DNA of 64,000 nucleotides from Ampullaceana balthica (GCA_944989445.1 CALYLW010000317.1:548252-612251); one strand, 5' to 3'; counted from the first letter of the stretch, positions 37,811-51,077 are shown. Translations and numbers: made by a program. Notes: generated by a model not told the origin, from the sequence alone.

Positions 37811-37824
37811 CCGACGCATTGTTG

Positions 37825-37885
37825 GTCTCGAGACATTCGCACTAAGGTTATCTACCTGCCCACCACCCTTCACCACATTAGCTTG
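37825..37885 (+). repeat. 61-bp direct repeat, copy 1, flanking the LINE relic
   Basis: Starts GTCTCGAGACATTCGCACTA and ends CACCACATTAGCTTG. One mismatch against the copy at 39710-39770. Confidence 0.92.
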
Positions 37886-39709
37886 TTGTTGAGCCTTCTC
37901 GTCCATTAGGGGCATCCACCAATCATCGTCGGCGTCTGCGATTCCTCCAAGGGCATAGGCTACCTACGAGAGACGTCCAGGCATCTCCATCCAGGGCCAG
38001 CTTCTATAGGATCTTCCATTCATGGCCAATTCTCTTGATGTCTGCCTCCAATTCTCGGTGCCAAGTGTTTCTTGGACGGCCTCTTTTCCGCTTACCCTGT
38101 GGGTTCCATTTCAGAGCTTGCCTTGTTGTATTAGAAGCAGGTTTTCTTAGTGTATGACCAATCCACCTCCACCGCTGCTCAAGAATCTCTTAATCCACCT
38201 CCGCCGCTTCTGAAGAATCTCTTCCTCAATGGGCTTCTGTTTTGTCCGCTGCACAGTTCCCGGTTGCTGATTTTGTCCGGCCAGTAAATTCTGAGAATCC
38301 TTCTTAGACAATTGTTGATGAAGGACTGGATTCTGGTCAGGTTTACGGCCGTTGTTCTCCATGTCTCGGCTCCATATAGCAGCACAGGTTTCACCATAGC
38401 GTTAAAAATCCTTACTTTTAACTTGCTGTCTACGTTGTTGGAGACCCAAACAATCTTGAATTGCTGGAAGGCTGCTCTTGCTTTTCCGATCCATATTTTG
38501 ACATCAGCATCTGTACCACCTTGTTTATCTACCACGCTGCCAAGGCAAACAAAACTGTCCACCTCCTCAAGGGCTTCTCCTTCAAGCATAATGGGCGACT
38601 TACTGGTGGCATTAACCCTGAGGATTTTACTCTTCCCTTTGTGTATGTTGAGACCCATGCTTGCAGAAGTGGCTGCGACAATGTTTTTTTCCTCCTGCAT
38701 CTGTTGTTGGGTATGTGCAAGAAGGGCAAGATCATCAGCAAAGTCAAGATCATCAAGTTGATCCCACAAGGTCCATTGGATGCCATTCCTTTTCTGCTGT
38801 GTAGATGTTTCCATCACCCAGTCAATAGCTTACAGGAACAGGAATGGTGACAGCAAGCAACCTTGTCTCACACCAGTCTTCACCTGGAAAGCATCTGTCA
38901 CCTGCTGACCATGGACAACAAGGCAGTTTATCCCTTCGTACATGTTTCTGATTATATCCGTAATCTTCTGTGGCACCCCGAAATGCCTTAGCAATCTCCA
39001 CAGGGTTTGCCTGTCAACACCGTCGAAGGCTTTTTCATAGTCAACAAAGTTGACATAGAGCGGCGAGTTCCACTTTAGTGACTGCTCTAGAATGATGCGC
39101 AGTGTCGCTATCTGGTCAGTGCAGGATCTGTTGGTGCGAAAGCCAGCTTGTTGGTCCCACAGCAGAGGGTCTACAGCGTTTTTCATCCTGTTAAGTAGTA
39201 CACGGTTGAAAACCTTTCCTGGGATGGACAGCAGGGTGATCCCTCTGTAGTTCGAGTAGGAGCTTAAATCCCCCTTTTTTTTGGGGATCTTGATAAGGTA
39301 TTCCTCTTTCCAATCGGAAGGAACTTGCTCCTCTTCCCATAGATTCATAAACAGAGGGTGTAGCATTTCCACACTGGTTTCCAATTCCGCCTTCAGTGCG
39401 TCTGCTGGGATGCCATCAGGTCCTCCAGCCTTTCCATTTCTGAGTTGTTTAATGGCACTGCTAGTCTCTTCTTTGGTGGGAATATTGCAGTCAATTAGCA
39501 GGTCATTATCAGCTGGTTGGATATCTGGAGGATTCTTTGGTTCAAGCCTGTTTAAGAGCTCTTCAAAGTGCTTCTTCTATCTTCCTCTCTGTTGCTCTTC
39601 ACTTGGTATGGTGTTTCCCATTTTATCCTTCACTGGTCTCTCTACCTTCCTTAATTTCCCTGACAGCGTCTTAATATGGTATCAAACAGTTCCCTAACAG
39701 TTCCCTCAT
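37886..39709 (-). pseudogene. LINE (non-LTR) reverse transcriptase relic
   Basis: On the minus strand, reverse transcriptase motifs run in order: RNGKAGGPDGIPADALK (about 39450), LLSIPGKVFNRVLLNRM, AGFRTNRSCTDQIATLR, VDYEKAFDGVDR, GVRQGCLLSPFLFL, the catalytic FADDLALLAHT (about 38730), LGSVVDKQGGTDADVK and WRTT..CLRRILRI, ending in [15 protein letters not shown] near 38060. It is 5'-truncated, with no endonuclease. A TAA at 38830-38832 interrupts the frame, and at least one frameshift follows near 38230. The element lies between the two 61-bp direct repeats. I do not assign a clade. Confidence 0.85.
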
Positions 39710-39770
39710 GTCTCGAGACATTCGCACTAAGGTTATCTACATGCCCACCACCCTTCACCACATTAGCTTG
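39710..39770 (+). repeat. 61-bp direct repeat, copy 2
   Basis: Partner of 37825-37885. It continues smoothly into sequence to its right, as a target duplication would. Confidence 0.92.
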
Positions 39771-39788
39771 CTAGCCATAAACTGTGAT

Positions 39789-40601
39789 TGGCCGACCCTA
39801 ACGATTAATATCTCGATTAATCGTAACATTTGTTTCATCGATTAAATTTTTTTAATGATTAATCGACCAACCAGTTATAAATGTACTGGAAGTGAAAAAG
39901 TAACATATTTCGATCGATAAATATAACTAATTTCCGGACGATTACTCGAACATTTTGGTTTTAAACTACTGACTGACGTGACTGTGCAAAATGTTGATAA
40001 AGGTTATGTGTCCATTGACAGAAATCGTTTGCCTACCATGCAATGTTCCCTCTAAGTCTAATCTTCGTTGGTCCGTGTGCAAAGTTAAAAAAAAACTCGA
40101 GTGCAAAGTTGCACAACGTCCATTTTTTGTGCAATATTTTACAAAATTTGCTGCCTGGTGATTCTAAACTGCGTGGCGTCGGTGAAATACCTGCGCAGCC
40201 GCGCTGCTTAAAGGGAACATTGCTACCATGGTTCTAACACTTCGCTTACATGTCACCTGCAAACCAAAGATACATTACAGTATCAGAAACTTCAGCTGAG
40301 ACAATCTAAAGCTGTGTGAACGATTGTTCAGCTCGGCTGGTTATATTTTCATTAAGACCCGCTCATCACTTCAACCAAATAATGTCAATACACTTGTCTG
40401 TTTGCGTTGTTGGTTAAAAGACGTCATATGAAGAAGGCATTTTCCAGTGTTATTTCGATTTTCGACAAGTACACTTAATAAATGTTACTTATGACACCAT
40501 AAATTTCAATTTTCGGCTTTAATCGAAATTAACGATTAATTAATCGTTAATTTTTCAAAAGTTAACGATTAAATTTAAATTAATCGTTAACAGCCTTAAT
40601 A
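39789..40601 (+). mobile_element. hAT transposon relic with TTAATCG-rich ends
   Basis: Both ends are rich in CGATTAATCG and GTTAACGATTAAT-type text in inverted orientation. Inside, about 40311-40433 reads CERLFSSAGYIFIKTRSSLQ followed by NNVNTLVCLRCWL, the hAT C-terminal dimerisation domain. The remaining transposase is gone. Boundaries are approximate. Confidence 0.65.
40041..40222. mobile_element. hAT-type MITE, 182 bp, nested, TSD CTACCATG
   Basis: Ends CAATGTTCCCTCTAAG and (reverse) CAATGTTCCCTTTAAG. A perfect duplication CTACCATG lies at 40033-40040 and 40223-40230. It is inserted inside the older hAT relic. Confidence 0.92.
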
Positions 40602-40699
40602 TATATATAATATATATAATTCACCAGAAATTAGGAGAAGCACAAGACGCGAGCATCACAGTTCATGGTTGGCCAGCGAGGATGGTGTAAAAGGGGTGG

Positions 40700-40840
40700 G
40701 GGGTCGGCCCCCCCCCCGACGTTCACTCGCGTTGTTCTCATTTCTTCGTGCTGCTGTTTGCTTCCGTTCTTTCCCCCCTTTCTTTGCATTATCTAAGAGC
40801 AAGTCTGCGGCGTATGCTACGACGCGGGTCGCGTCTAGTT
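40700..40840 (-). repeat. Right arm of the 3.2 kb inverted-repeat pair
   Basis: Reverse complement of the 37665-37810 arm. It shares the GACGTTCACTCG block, the CTTTCTTTGCATTATCTAAG block and the terminal TCTAGTT. Confidence 0.8.
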
Positions 40841-40963
40841 ATAATTATTAAGAAAGTGTAAGTTTTAAGAACATTATTTTTGTTTTTTTAATCTTGTGCT
40901 AAAACTTTTGTGTTGCTTTTTTATATTATTTTTTAACGATTAAATATTTAGCAAATATATATA

Positions 40964-41085
<122 letters not shown>

Positions 41086-41214
41086 TTACTGTTCATTTTC
41101 AAAGCACAATAGAAAATTAACATTCGAATGAATTAAATTTTTAATGTTGAAAATAATTGACTTTACGAATTTTTTGAAATTAGAGCAATTCATCAATACG
41201 GACTGTCACCAGAC

Positions 41215-41680
41215 CATCCAACCATGATACCAGAACATGATGTTACCAGAACATGATTTCACCAGAACATGATGTAGTCAGAACATGATTTTACCAGAAC
41301 ATGATGTTACCAGAACATGATGTCACCAGAACATGATGTCGTCAGAACATGATGTTACCAGAACATGACGTCACCAGAACATGATGTTACCAGAACATGT
41401 TACAAGAACATGATGTCACCAGAACATGATGTCACCAGAACATGATGTCGTCAGAACATGATTTCACCAGAACATGATGTCACCAGAACATGATGTCGTC
41501 AGAACATGATTTCACCAGAACATGATGTCACCAGAACATGATGTCGTCAGAACATGATGTCACCAGAACATGATGTCACAAGAACATGATGTTACCAGAA
41601 CATGACGTCACCAGAACATGATGTCGTCAGAACATGATGTCACCAGAACATGATGTCACAAGAACATGATGTCACCACAG
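41215..41680 (+). repeat. Minisatellite, 16-bp unit, about 29 copies
   Basis: The unit is AGAACATGATGTCACC with GTTACC, TTCACC and GTCGTC variants that recur in groups. ACATgATGT is a small inverted repeat. Confidence 0.95.
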
Positions 41681-42269
41681 AGACCAGACGCGAGGTCTAA
41701 GGACAGTTTATTTGTCCCCACTCGATGAGTTTACTACACAGGAGGGACGCAACTACCCGCATTGGCGTAACTAGGAGAGGGTGGAATAGTTTAAATATAC
41801 TGGAGGGTGGTCAAGAATTCGACTACATGATTGTGCCATTTTTTGGGTCTCCTTTTATGTCCCTCGGTCTCATCAATGGTTTGTACGTTGGACGTGCTGT
41901 CTCTATTAATGTCTGTCCTTATTGAACAAGGGGCGATAACTCAAGAACCTCCCCGGGGTCACTGTATTATTATATGGGTACGCCAATGTGACTTTTGAAT
42001 TCCTATTCTCTTGTTGATGCCACTCCACCTATGAAGTCGATGATTCAGAGAAACAAGTTTCCTCATATCGGGAATTTCCGAAGTACGCCTCCAGTTTAAC
42101 CACGAAGTCTGTTGGTGTTTGTGACCTTGGTGAGCCAAGTACAAGATAATCTATCAAATATCACATAGTCTGCAATAGGTCGACCTTCACTAAAATCAGT
42201 CTGGTGGTATCAGAAGTGTAGTGTGTGGGTGGCCTTACGATTAAATGCATGCACAATACAATGTAAAAC

Positions 42270-44843
42270 AGTGGTTCCCAAAGTGGTCCGTACGGACCCC
42301 CAGGGGTCCCTGGTACCATTCAGGGGGTCTGTGGAGAGTTAAAATTGATTTGGGGGTCCCTGAACAGCATCAGGGGGTCCGCGGAAGGTTTAATATAAAA
42401 TAATAAAACTGATCAATTTTTATTATCATGAAAATTAAAATAAATAATTTAAAAAAGTATATTTTCAACTGATTCAATACAAACTTAGGTGCTATCAGTC
42501 ATGGAGTACAATGTTGTTTTACCTAGAAAAGGTAGTAGAGCTGAGGTCATTTCTACAACTATAACCAATCAAAATACTTGGTGAGTTAAAAGGTATATGT
42601 TGATGCGTAAGAAATGCGGAATTCTAATAAGTAGGTCAGAAAAATAAAAGTTTTTAGCTTGAATCTACGAAGGTTGCAAGGTAGGGTATTTTTCGATGTG
42701 CCAGGAAGTTATATTTATCTAAATTGTATCATATCAAATATTTGTTCCATAGGGCTTTGCTTTAGCATTCCATTAAATTTTTTTATTATTAACAGTGGTT
42801 TGTTACAACAGATAAGAGTAAGAGATTGCGTGAGCCCTTGGCTGAATTTAGACTTGATTGGGCCCTAAGCTATTTGAGATAAAGGGGCCCTTTTGAAGTC
42901 CAGATATTCTATGTCAGTGCCAAATCGGGAAAAAAGTTACGGGGGCCTCCAAGAAGGCGGGGGCCCTAAGCTATAGCTTGTTTAGCAAATAGGTAAATCT
43001 TGCACTGAGTAAGCCGAGGAAACTATGCCGACAATACAGTTTTGTTGAATATTTGAAGTATGGCTAAATGTTTGGAAACAGATACGAAAGGAGAAACGTT
43101 TTTAACTGAATTTAAAAGATTTTTTCAAGTTAAAGCAATACCCTTGACTTTCTGGCATACTTAAAACAAGCTGAATGGAATGTATTTTTAGTACATTGTA
43201 CCATCATCGACATCATTTATTCGCAAAAAACTTAGTGGAATTTGTATGGATCACTAGATAATGTCATTAGAGCAGAAGGAATACCTTCAATGAGAGATTC
43301 TTTACTCAACATTGTTTGGAAAATGAAAGAATACTATAATCGTTTACTTATCATATACATATTTACGCTCAATTATGTATGACTGACTCACTTTGGCCTA
43401 ACGCTAAGGGACATCACTCTGCTTTTTTAAAAAAATTGAAAATATAGACTTAAAAATCATAATCATTTTGGTTTCCAGATTAACATTAATCAAACAACGC
43501 ACGAAACTTTGACGTCAAAATTTGTGATGTAAACAGTGCTGACTGACTCAAAGAGTAATTTTTTGGTGCAGTAATTTGGTGCGCTGCTTTCTAAAATTAG
43601 TTTAGAAAATCGTGTTGTGATTAGCACTGTAAATAAATATTATATAAAAACTTTGTGTACATTTCAGAAATATTTCGTATTTATCATGCAAGGATAAGTT
43701 ACTTGGGCTTTTGACCCACCAAAAACGTTGACGTCGTTGGCGCCCTACAACCCCAATTATAAAATACTTTGTGTACAGTTAAGGAAGTTTAGTATGTATT
43801 TATCATACAAAGTTAGTTGGGCTTTTGAAAAAGGTGGGCGCCGCAGCACAACCTAGTTCACACATAAGTACGTTGGTTATCAAGTACTTATTTAAATCGA
43901 TTTATGCTCTCTTTGATTCAGTGTTGGAATTCCTGGAAAAGAAAGACATTGATTTGCGACACAATTAACTCAAAAATGACATATCCCTAATGAATGATTT
44001 ATTTACCAACTTTAAAGAAACTAATTTGAAACTACAAGTAAACCAATTAAATTTAATCAAAAGCATAATATCTGCGTTTGTTGCAAACTTTTTTCTGTAC
44101 AAACAAAACTTAGGAACAGGAGAATGTTCTGTTTCCAAATCTTTCGAAATTGCAAAATGGAGACAAAAATTTGCTGGCCTACTGTCAAAACTTAACAGCT
44201 CTTCACGCAGACCTCAACCAAAGAATTGGAGAATTCTTCACTTGGATATTCCCGACTGGGTGTTGAACCCTTTTTCGCGTGGACTAGCTCAGATCCCAAA
44301 CACAGATGAATCCACACTAATACCGGAGAAGCTTATTAAAATGAGGAACTTAAACCAATATTTGAACTAGGATACCACAAATTATGGTGGCAAAATCAGA
44401 TCCCAATTTTACATCTTGCATTTTGGTTCACTGTACAGCCCAATTTTATAACCCGCATTATAAGTTATTGTACAGAACTTGTTGACTGCTTTACCGTCTT
44501 TCCATTGGGTAGAACAAAGATTCAGTGACGTTGTGAACCTCATCATAAAAATCAGAAACTCATAAGAAATTGGTGCTCGTGGGGATTTGCGGTTGCTACT
44601 CACAAACATAGAGTCGGTCAAAATACACTCATAAAATCGCATCACGTTTATCCAAGTTATTAATTTTTTCCAATTTTATTTTAAACAAAAGTTATAATTT
44701 CAATAAATACTTCAAAAAAATGTTGCTTTTTTGAATTTGTAATTTTTGTACTATATATTTATGTAGTTGTTTCACTTGGGGGTCCGTGGGGAAGTTTTGA
44801 CTATAAAAGGGGTCCGTGGGTCAAAAAAGTTTGGGAACCACTG
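42270..44843 (+). mobile_element. hAT-superfamily transposon, 2574 bp, TSD ATGTAAAA/C
   Basis: Terminal repeats CAGTGGTTCCCAAA and its complement TTTGGGAACCACTG are perfect. The 8-bp duplications at 42262-42269 and 44844-44851 differ at one base. GGGGTCC-rich subterminal blocks occur at both ends. It contains a degraded transposase and, at about 43500-43860, an inserted piece of a dispersed GGCGCC repeat. Confidence 0.92.
43900..44640 (+). pseudogene. Decayed hAT transposase (ZBED5/SCAND3-like type)
   Basis: LDSVLEFLEKKDIDLRHN precedes the open frame 43990-44370 (DLFTNFKETNLKLQ...HLDIPDWVLNPFS). After a break, LLTAFPSFHWVEQRFSDVVN and ARGDLRLLLTNIE appear, the C-terminal hAT dimerisation motif. 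Several stops and frame changes intervene, so it is non-functional. The order of motifs matches transposases related to domesticated ZBED5/SCAND3-like genes. Confidence 0.8.
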
Positions 44844-45321
44844 ATGTAAACTAATAAGCCCACTGGATGCCAAAATGATAATGATTGTTAAAGGGTCACA
44901 TTATAATAAGTGAACGCTGGTAAGAAATTATTTTAACATGGGAAGGGGGGCGCCAATTCTACAGTTTGTCCCCAGGCGCAAAATATCGTAGCCTCTGATT
45001 AAGACCCAAGTTTGTGCTTCTGCTACACTCATACAACTCACATTTATACAACCAATAATTTGATAAATGTTCAAGTACACGGAAATTGATTTCTGTTGTG
45101 TATTATGGTACAGTATTTTAATAAGTTAGTGTATTTTGCCGAGCCATCAAATCTTTGAGGCAGATCATGTCAGAAGAGGAAACAATTACCAGCGTTTTGT
45201 TTCGTTGTCGGGATGGAAGACTTTTTATCCCTCTGACGTCACCGATTAGTCTGCTGGTATCTTACAAGGTCATCGCGACATTTGATTTTTTAAAATCAAC
45301 AACAGTGCACATGTCCTAGCA

Positions 45322-45638
45322 CAGGGGTAGGGAAACCATGGCTCGCGAGCCAGATGTGGCTCTATTGTGGCTCGCAGACAAATGTTCGATTATAAAAAAA
45401 AACACACACGTTTATTCTGACTCCTCTGATCTACATATTAATTGGGTATAAAACAGCCTAACAACGTTATAAAAAGAATTCAGACATAATTATTGTTCTT
45501 TTAGTGTTGAAATTACACGAAATGCACACATTTACTTGAATTTTTAGTTTTAAACATAATGTATGGCTTTCACAGAATTATATTTCAAATTATGTGGTTT
45601 TTATGGCTCTCATAGACAAAAAAGTTTCATGACCCTTG
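45322..45638. mobile_element. hAT-type MITE, 317 bp, older copy
   Basis: Ends CAGGGGTAGGGAAACCATGG and (reverse) CAAGGGTCATGAAAC. Same family as 46159-46481 (GGCTCGCGAGC at the left, GGCTCTCATAGACAAA at the right). Flanking octamers TCCTAGCA and TCATAAAT match at only half their positions, so the target duplication has decayed. Confidence 0.8.
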
Positions 45639-46158
45639 TCATAAATCATTAAATCAAATGTTAAGATCCCCCACCCCTCTGCCTTTTTGCCCTTTAGTGT
45701 CCAAATGTTGAGACACAATTATTTTTGGCTGATTTGATACATATGTCATGCCAATAACAACAGAATGTAGATCTTCTTTCCTGGTGAAGTGGTTTTAAAA
45801 GATGAACAAGGAACTAAGTGGAGTCCATGAATTCAGCCTTGAACTATTCAAATGAATGCCAAAGGAATGTCTTGGTCCGAATATCATCAGATAAAAGAAA
45901 AAAGTTCGACGTGTCTCAAATCCGGGTTATTTAATACTGAAAGCGTAGACAGCGCATGTCATGATGATAGCCTAAGGCGGATAAAGCTGAACGGGCTAAA
46001 GCCAGGGGCCTCCGATGATTTAGGGGCCCCCAAACTAAGAATATTGTATAATAAAGGTGGACACATGTTTGCATGAATCCCTGAAAATATCATAAATTAA
46101 TAAAATAATAGAATCTTATCTATTAATCTGATCGCTATTCAGACCCGATAGTCTAAGT

Positions 46159-46481
46159 CAGGGGTCGGGAAACCATGGCTCGCGAGCAAGATGTGGTTAT
46201 ATTGATGGCTGCATTTGGCTCTCAGATAAATGTTCGATTATAAAAAAAGTTTATTCAGACTCCTTTGATCTACATATTAATGGAATTTTAAAAAACAGCA
46301 TAATAATGTTAATAAAAAGAATTTAGAGACATAATTATCGTACTTTTAGTGTTGAAATTACACAAAATGCACACATTTACTTGAATTTTTAGATTTAAAC
46401 ATAATGTATGACTCTCACAGAATTAATTTTCAAAATATGTGGTATTTATGGCTCTCTCAGACAAAAGTTTCCCGACCCCTG
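46159..46481. mobile_element. hAT-type MITE, 323 bp, TSD GTCTAAGT
   Basis: Ends CAGGGGTCGGGAAACC and (reverse) CAGGGGTCGGGAAACT are near-perfect. A perfect duplication GTCTAAGT lies at 46151-46158 and 46482-46489. Nested in 45972-47046. Confidence 0.95.
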
Positions 46482-46597
46482 GTCTAAGTAATCTAAAAAC
46501 CTGTTTTGATTGGCTCAATAAGAGAAAATATTCAAAAATATTGTTTATATTTTATAAATGTACAATTTCTGTCAAGCTCTCCTGGTCGTATGGAAGT

Positions 46598-46730
46598 GTG
46601 TAGGCTTGTGGTGCAAGTCAAGTGTGTAGGCTTGTGGTGCAAGTGTGTAGGCTTGTGGTGCAAGTGTGTAGGCTTGTGGTGCAAGTGTGTATGCTTGTGG
46701 TGCAAGTGTGTAGGCTTGTGGTGCAAGCGA
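46598..46730 (+). repeat. Minisatellite, 19-bp unit, 6-7 copies
   Basis: The unit GTGTAGGCTTGTGGTGCAA includes CTTGtggtgCAAG, a 4-bp-arm inverted repeat. Confidence 0.95.
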
Positions 46731-47169
46731 TACAGGAATCGATTCCAAGTGGTGGAATCTTTTTTTTTAAATTTGTCATTTTACACTCAATTTTAGGATT
46801 ATAATACTGGCAAACAGTTATTTCTTAGTGTTCGTTTTTTTTTCATGAATAATCTCGTGCTGGGAAGGCCGATCCGGTAGTACAGACAAAGCACGAGCAA
46901 GGAACCAATGGACTATTTAGTTACAAGTTACAATCTTATATTAGTATATTAGCTGCTAAAAATCATTTTATTTAAAGGGACGCTGGTTGGATAGGGCCCA
47001 GTTTAAAATGCAGCCAGGGGCCCCGAGCAGCCTTAATCCGACCCTGATGATAGCGACCAAATAATGGAGGGAGCAGTCCATGGCAAGGAAGATGGGGGAG
47101 GGGGGACACAAATGACTCTGGTCCGGGGCGCCAACGGCAGGGGCCCTTTCACGCTTGGTATTTTATATG

Positions 47170-48020
47170 CGCGTAGAAGTGCGGTAGCTCATGGTGTCAC
47201 CCAGTGCGAAAGCTCATGGTGTCACCCAGTGCGGTGGCTCTTTGTATCACCTAGTGCGGTAGCTCATGACGTCATCCAGTGCGGTAGCTCATGGTGTCAC
47301 CCAGTGCGGTCTCATGGTATCACCCAGTGCTGTTGCTCATGGTGTCACTCAGTGCGGTAGCTCATGATGTCACCCAGTGCGGTAGCTCATGACGTCACCC
47401 AGTGCGGTAGCTCATGACGTCACCCAGTGCGTAGCTCATGACGTCACCCAGTGCGGTAGCTCATGGTGTCACCCAGTGCGGTAGCTCATAACGTCACCCA
47501 GTGCGGTAGCTCATGGTGTCACCCAGTGTGGTAGCTCATGGTGTCACCCAGTGCGATAGTTCATGGTGTCACCCAGTGCGGTGGCTCTTTGTATCGCCCA
47601 GTACGGTAGCTCATGGTGTCACCCAGTGTGGTAGCTCATGGTGTCACCCAGTGCGGTGGCTCATTGTGTCACCCAGTGCAGTGGCTCATGGTGTCACCCA
47701 GTGCGGTAGCTCATGACGTCACCTAGTGTGGTAGCTCATTGTGTCACCCATTGCGGTAGCTCATTGTGTCACCCAGTGCGGTAGTTAATGACGTCACCCA
47801 GTGCGGTAGCTCATGGTGTCACCCAGTGCGGTAGCTCATGACGTCACCCCTCACGAATTAACCCATAGACCCCATTACGAGTCTCCCAGTGCCAAATAAC
47901 GGGAACATACAGAGTTTTACGCATTGTCACCCTTTGTGATGGTGTCACCCTTTGCGATGGTGTCACCCTTTGTGATGGCGTCACCCGGTGCGGTCCACAC
48001 CCCCCAGTGACGCCTCTGCT
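47170..48020. mobile_element. Dispersed GGTGTCACC element, copy B, with an expanded 25-bp minisatellite
   Basis: About 27 units of GGTGTCACCCAGTGCGGTAG plus CTCAT occupy 47175-47850. Many carry the perfect octamer TGACGTCA. The unique right part (CCCTCACGAATTAACCCATA to CACCCGGTGCGG and GACGCCTCTGCTATA) matches copy A at 34050-34193 and 35510-35545. Confidence 0.75.
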
Positions 48021-48254
48021 ATAAACTGTTACAGTTATACAGTAATATACACATAAAATTTCATAGTTATACGTTGCTATATACATAAAATTATCACGAA
48101 GCTTCCAGAATTTGAAGTCAAATATTGCATGACCAGATTGTCTAAATCTCATTGAATTTTACTTAAGATTATTTTATTTATGACTACGAAGTGTCATTAA
48201 CCAACTTTGTACAAAATACTTGCACGTTTTTTAGGTAATTAAACTATATAATTT

Positions 48255-48975
48255 GCAATTGTCACGCAAGTAGTGTCAGTCTGTCCGTGGCGCTACTAAT
48301 TTTAGAAAGCTTCGCACCAAATTACTGCACCAATGCATCAAAAGGTGTGCAAATTAAATATGCGCTGTAAAAAGAATTATATGACGTCATTGTTTTTGCT
48401 GATATTTTAATTTTGGAAAAGGGATCAATGTAAAAAGAGGATTTGATGATGGTTAATTATAACATCAAAAAACAAAGGGGGCGCCGTAGGCGCCCTACAA
48501 CCGCTATTATAAAATACTTTGTGTCAGTGCTTTTTTTGTAAAAAAAATAGGTGCCGGTACTCAGTGATGGATTGCCTAACTTTTAACTACCAGTTCACAC
48601 CTCGATGCAAGCTAAATCACAACTGCAAAGATACAAAGATACAAAGATACAAAGATGCAAAGATACTAAATGTCTAAAACAATTTTATTTTATAATTAAC
48701 CAATAATAATAAATGTTAAAATACAAGAAAATTAATAATTTTTTTCCACATTGAAAAAGGTGCCGGTGCCCCGTACCGGTGCGTACCGTCCACAAAAAAA
48801 GCACTGCTTTGTGTGCATTTAAGAAAGTTTAATATTTCGTATTTATCAAACAAGGACAAGTTAGTTGGGCTTTTGAAAAAGGTCAGCGCCGTAGGCGCCC
48901 TAAAAAAAGTACATTTTTTTCAAAATAAATAGATTTCAGCTGAAAACTTCCGTCATTTTCCGTCATTTTTGACGG
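48255..48975. mobile_element. Dispersed GGCGCC repeat, copy with a MITE inside
   Basis: Contains GGCGCCGTAGGCGCCCTACA, GTATTTATCAAACAAGGACA and AGTTAGTTGGGCTTTTGAAA, all shared with 43540-43860. It ends near GACGGGTGATCCGCTAG. No coding sequence. Confidence 0.6.
48525..48806. mobile_element. hAT-type MITE, 282 bp, TSD CTTTGTGT
   Basis: Ends CAGTGCTTTTTTTGT and (reverse) CAGTGCTTTTTTTGTGG. A perfect duplication CTTTGTGT lies at 48517-48524 and 48807-48814. GGTGCCGGTAC and GTACCGGTGCGTACC subterminal blocks. The related repeat at about 43785 shows the unoccupied site ACTTTGTGTACAG. Confidence 0.95.
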
Positions 48976-49019
48976 GTGATCCGCTAGTATACAATAATTA
49001 ATAAAACCGTGCAATGAGT

Positions 49020-49630
49020 GCGTCAAAAGCGTGACGTCACACAATAAGGTGGCCTATTTTGGTCGTATGAACAAGAGATGGCTCATTTGGTTTGTATGAG
49101 GTTGGTACCGGCCTGTGTGTGGATATTCTGTCAACTTATTGACAATGGGGACACGATATATAAAGAATTGAGGCTCTCAAAGTGTTGCCCTAATTATGTT
49201 TGCTGCCCCTCCCCCCACTATATGTAGACACCCAAGATGGCCGATTTTTTTTCTATTTGCTATCTTGCTCTTTATTGTCACATAACCTTGAACTTGTTTA
49301 CCTGTTTGTAAATGACAGGAACTTGTGAACCATTTTTAGCGTTAAAAAAAAACAGTTCTCAAATGAAATATCAATGATCAATTAAAATAATCTATTTTTA
49401 TTTTTTTTAAAAATATTGTAAGTAAAATAATAAAATCGCTTATTAGATGAAATAACTCAATTCTTGAAGTTGTCGAATGTTGTTGATAAAATGTAACTTA
49501 TGTTAATAATAATTCATAACAAACATTTTCGGCATTTGTTTTTGCTGGTTAAAAAGCAAACCTTAAGTTTGGACAAAACATAACAATGATAAAATAAACG
49601 ATTAGAAAGATACAATTAATCAATAGTGCA
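49020..49630 (+). other. Stretch without gene
   Basis: AT-rich, with no coding similarity or clear repeat. Confidence 0.5.
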
Positions 49631-49631
49631 C

Positions 49632-50690
<1,059 letters not shown>

Positions 50691-51021
50691 CCTGATTTTA
50701 TTGTAGGGTTTACTCCCTTTGTCTATCCATTCTTATAGACTATTATTTAAAGAAGACAGAGAAATTTAGTTTCCGCCATTGTGATAAACTTCCGGTTTTG
50801 GTAGACTAGTATATGAATTAATATAGCTCCAAAATGCCGAGTACAAGTAAGATACAGTAGCAGACGGGCATAGAAAGACTTCAATTCGTTGAACAATTCC
50901 TTGATGTTCTTACTTTCCTCGTACTACATTTGTACATTGTGAATTTCTACAGCGCTTGTTTGTTCTTTTTAATTCATAGACGGCAGAGAAATTTAGTTTC
51001 CGCCATTTTGAGGACCGGAAG

Positions 51022-51026
<5 letters not shown>

Positions 51027-51074
<48 letters not shown>
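51027..51074. repeat. (AT)n microsatellite, about 48 bp
   Basis: Pure AT dinucleotide. It is followed by TTAATCG-rich text (51083-51170) like the end of the hAT relic at 39.8-40.6 kb. Confidence 0.95.

Positions 51075-51077
<3 letters not shown>

Larger units (their letters stand above)
45972..47046. mobile_element. hAT-type element, 1075 bp, TSD ATGATAGC, containing a younger MITE
   Basis: The left CTAAGGCGGATAAAGCTG and right (reverse) CAGGGTCGGATTAAGGCTG are imperfect inverted ends. A perfect duplication ATGATAGC lies at 45964-45971 and 47047-47054. It holds the MITE 46159-46481 and a 19-bp minisatellite. I saw no transposase in it. Confidence 0.75.

Noticed and set aside
39281..39697. 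138-codon plus-strand frame
   Set aside because: Complement of the LINE reverse transcriptase coding sequence on the minus strand.
41725..41925. 66-codon frame beside the 16-bp array
   Set aside because: No family features. A GGCGTAACTAGG phrase hints at a dispersed repeat, but the evidence is too thin for a call.
42830..42990. Possible extra element with GGGCCCTAAGCTAT at both ends
   Set aside because: The phrase occurs twice in direct orientation, but I found no inverted ends or target duplication.
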